Assembly: GCA_001653155.1 (NCBI GenBank)
Contig: BDEJ01000047.1
Location: 1 to 64,000, forward strand
Direction: 5' to 3'
DNA: 64,000 bases
DNA from: Porphyromonadaceae bacterium H1
Lineage (GTDB): Bacteria > Bacteroidota > Bacteroidia > Bacteroidales > Paludibacteraceae
A model generated the notes under the pieces. That model was not told the DNA's origin. It ran no database searches and saw nothing but the letters and a program-made list of their open reading frames with translations. Shown here one piece after another: positions 63,674 to 64,000 of the stretch. Position 1 is the first letter of the stretch; each line of letters opens with the position of its first letter. The position numbers were made by a program, and so were the translations under genes.

Positions 63674-64000
63674 TTATTCCTCGCGTATCGCCTCGATGGG
63701 CTTTATCTCCATGGCTCTGCGAGCCGGTAAATAGCCGGATATCGTAGCAATAATCAACAAGACAAACAGAGATAACATAGCCAGAGCGAAAGAGATTTGC
63801 GGTTCTTTAAAAAATTGCTCGCTCCGAGTCAGAATCGATTCCACAACACGAAGCAGCCCGACGCCTAACACCAAACCCAGCACTCCGGCAAGAAGTGTCA
63901 GCAGCATGCTTTCACTCATTATCTGAACAATAATATTGGCAGGCGTTGCCCCCAATGCACGCCGAATACCGATTTCCTTCGTACGCTCACGCACGGTTAC
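63674..64000 (-). CDS. ABC transporter permease, MacB/FtsX type (partial)
   Basis: The gene runs beyond the window end; only the last 108 codons are present. VRERTKEIGIRRALGATPANI is the FtsX-domain signature before the penultimate membrane helices, and the protein ends with PARRAMEIKPIEAIREE, the typical MacB C-terminus. It would energise the exporter if fused to or paired with an ATPase further upstream. It is first in reading order of the efflux operon within this window. Confidence 0.9.
   Translation of the reverse strand, partial: VTVRERTKEIGIRRALGATPANIIVQIMSESMLLTLLAGVLGLVLGVGLLRVVESILTRSEQFFKEPQISFALAMLSLFVLLIIATISGYLPARRAMEIKPIEAIREE

Overview
The window looks like part of a Bacteroidales chromosome, most plausibly of the Porphyromonadaceae/Tannerellaceae kind, at moderate GC. 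The main reasons are: promoters of the Bacteroidetes type (TTTG or TTG, about 19 bases, then TAnnTTTG) in front of many genes; very little Shine-Dalgarno sequence; family content typical of the phylum (DUF3109, DUF3822, DUF4783 and DUF4924 proteins, CtsR-free housekeeping layout, a 29-residue COX24-like ribosomal protein next to HU, RNase G just after it); and an M6 protease with what looks like a type IX secretion sorting tail. Genus-level placement is inference.

Layout. 1-5.9 kb: mtnN and a YggS-type PLP protein (minus), then tilS and an ATP-grasp-like protein (plus), then a zinc-ribbon methyltransferase and a small lipoprotein (minus). 6-9.2 kb: a GH20 hexosaminidase and butyrate kinase fire divergently from a shared control region, followed by tRNA-Pro(GGG) with its own promoter and terminator. 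9.2-14.9 kb: a large receiver/PPDK_N protein (minus), glutamate dehydrogenase, and an XRE regulator behind an AT-rich gap crowded with TTTACA words. 15-23 kb: pyrK-pyrD, a UPF0316 membrane protein, DUF4783-nadC, rlmH and a 1,229-residue membrane histidine kinase. 23-27.7 kb: a minus-strand pyrG-yidC-ptb run. 27.8-28.9 kb: a small accessory patch with a frameshifted tyrosine-recombinase tail, a Cdd1-like protein and a VOC protein. 29-38 kb, minus strand: split ThrE exporter and pyrB, enolase, rfbACD-panE, cstA.

38-40.3 kb (plus): rplY-pth-hslR-like-DUF4924. 40.3-45.5 kb (minus): an M6 protease with DUF3822 and rsmD, then rsmA-corA. 45.7-51.5 kb (plus): GtrA, a flippase-like membrane protein, DUF3109, a Dcp-type peptidase, a polytopic membrane protein and a YqaA/DedA protein. 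51.8-58.7 kb: dnaB, a small secreted Cys/Lys-rich repeat protein, a CE7-type esterase, mutY (minus), HU, the COX24-like mini-protein and RNase G. 58.8-64 kb (minus): ABC permease (cut by the window end), membrane-fusion protein, TolC-like channel, PadR regulator and a PspC/DUF2807 protein, probably one efflux and envelope-stress operon.

How the genes fit together. Glutamate dehydrogenase plus Ptb/Buk suggest amino-acid fermentation with ATP made from butyryl phosphate. PyrK, PyrD, PyrB and PyrG cover several pyrimidine steps in scattered loci. GH20, the CE7 esterase, the M3 and M6 peptidases and CstA fit scavenging of glycans and peptides. The window is mostly ordinary housekeeping DNA. I see no complete mobile element, CRISPR array, rRNA or clear defence system. 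The least explained items are the receiver/PPDK_N protein without a phospho-histidine domain, the Cys/Lys repeat protein, the TTTACA cluster, a palindrome built from two facing -7 boxes upstream of rlmH, and two RNA-structure candidates upstream of rng and pspC.
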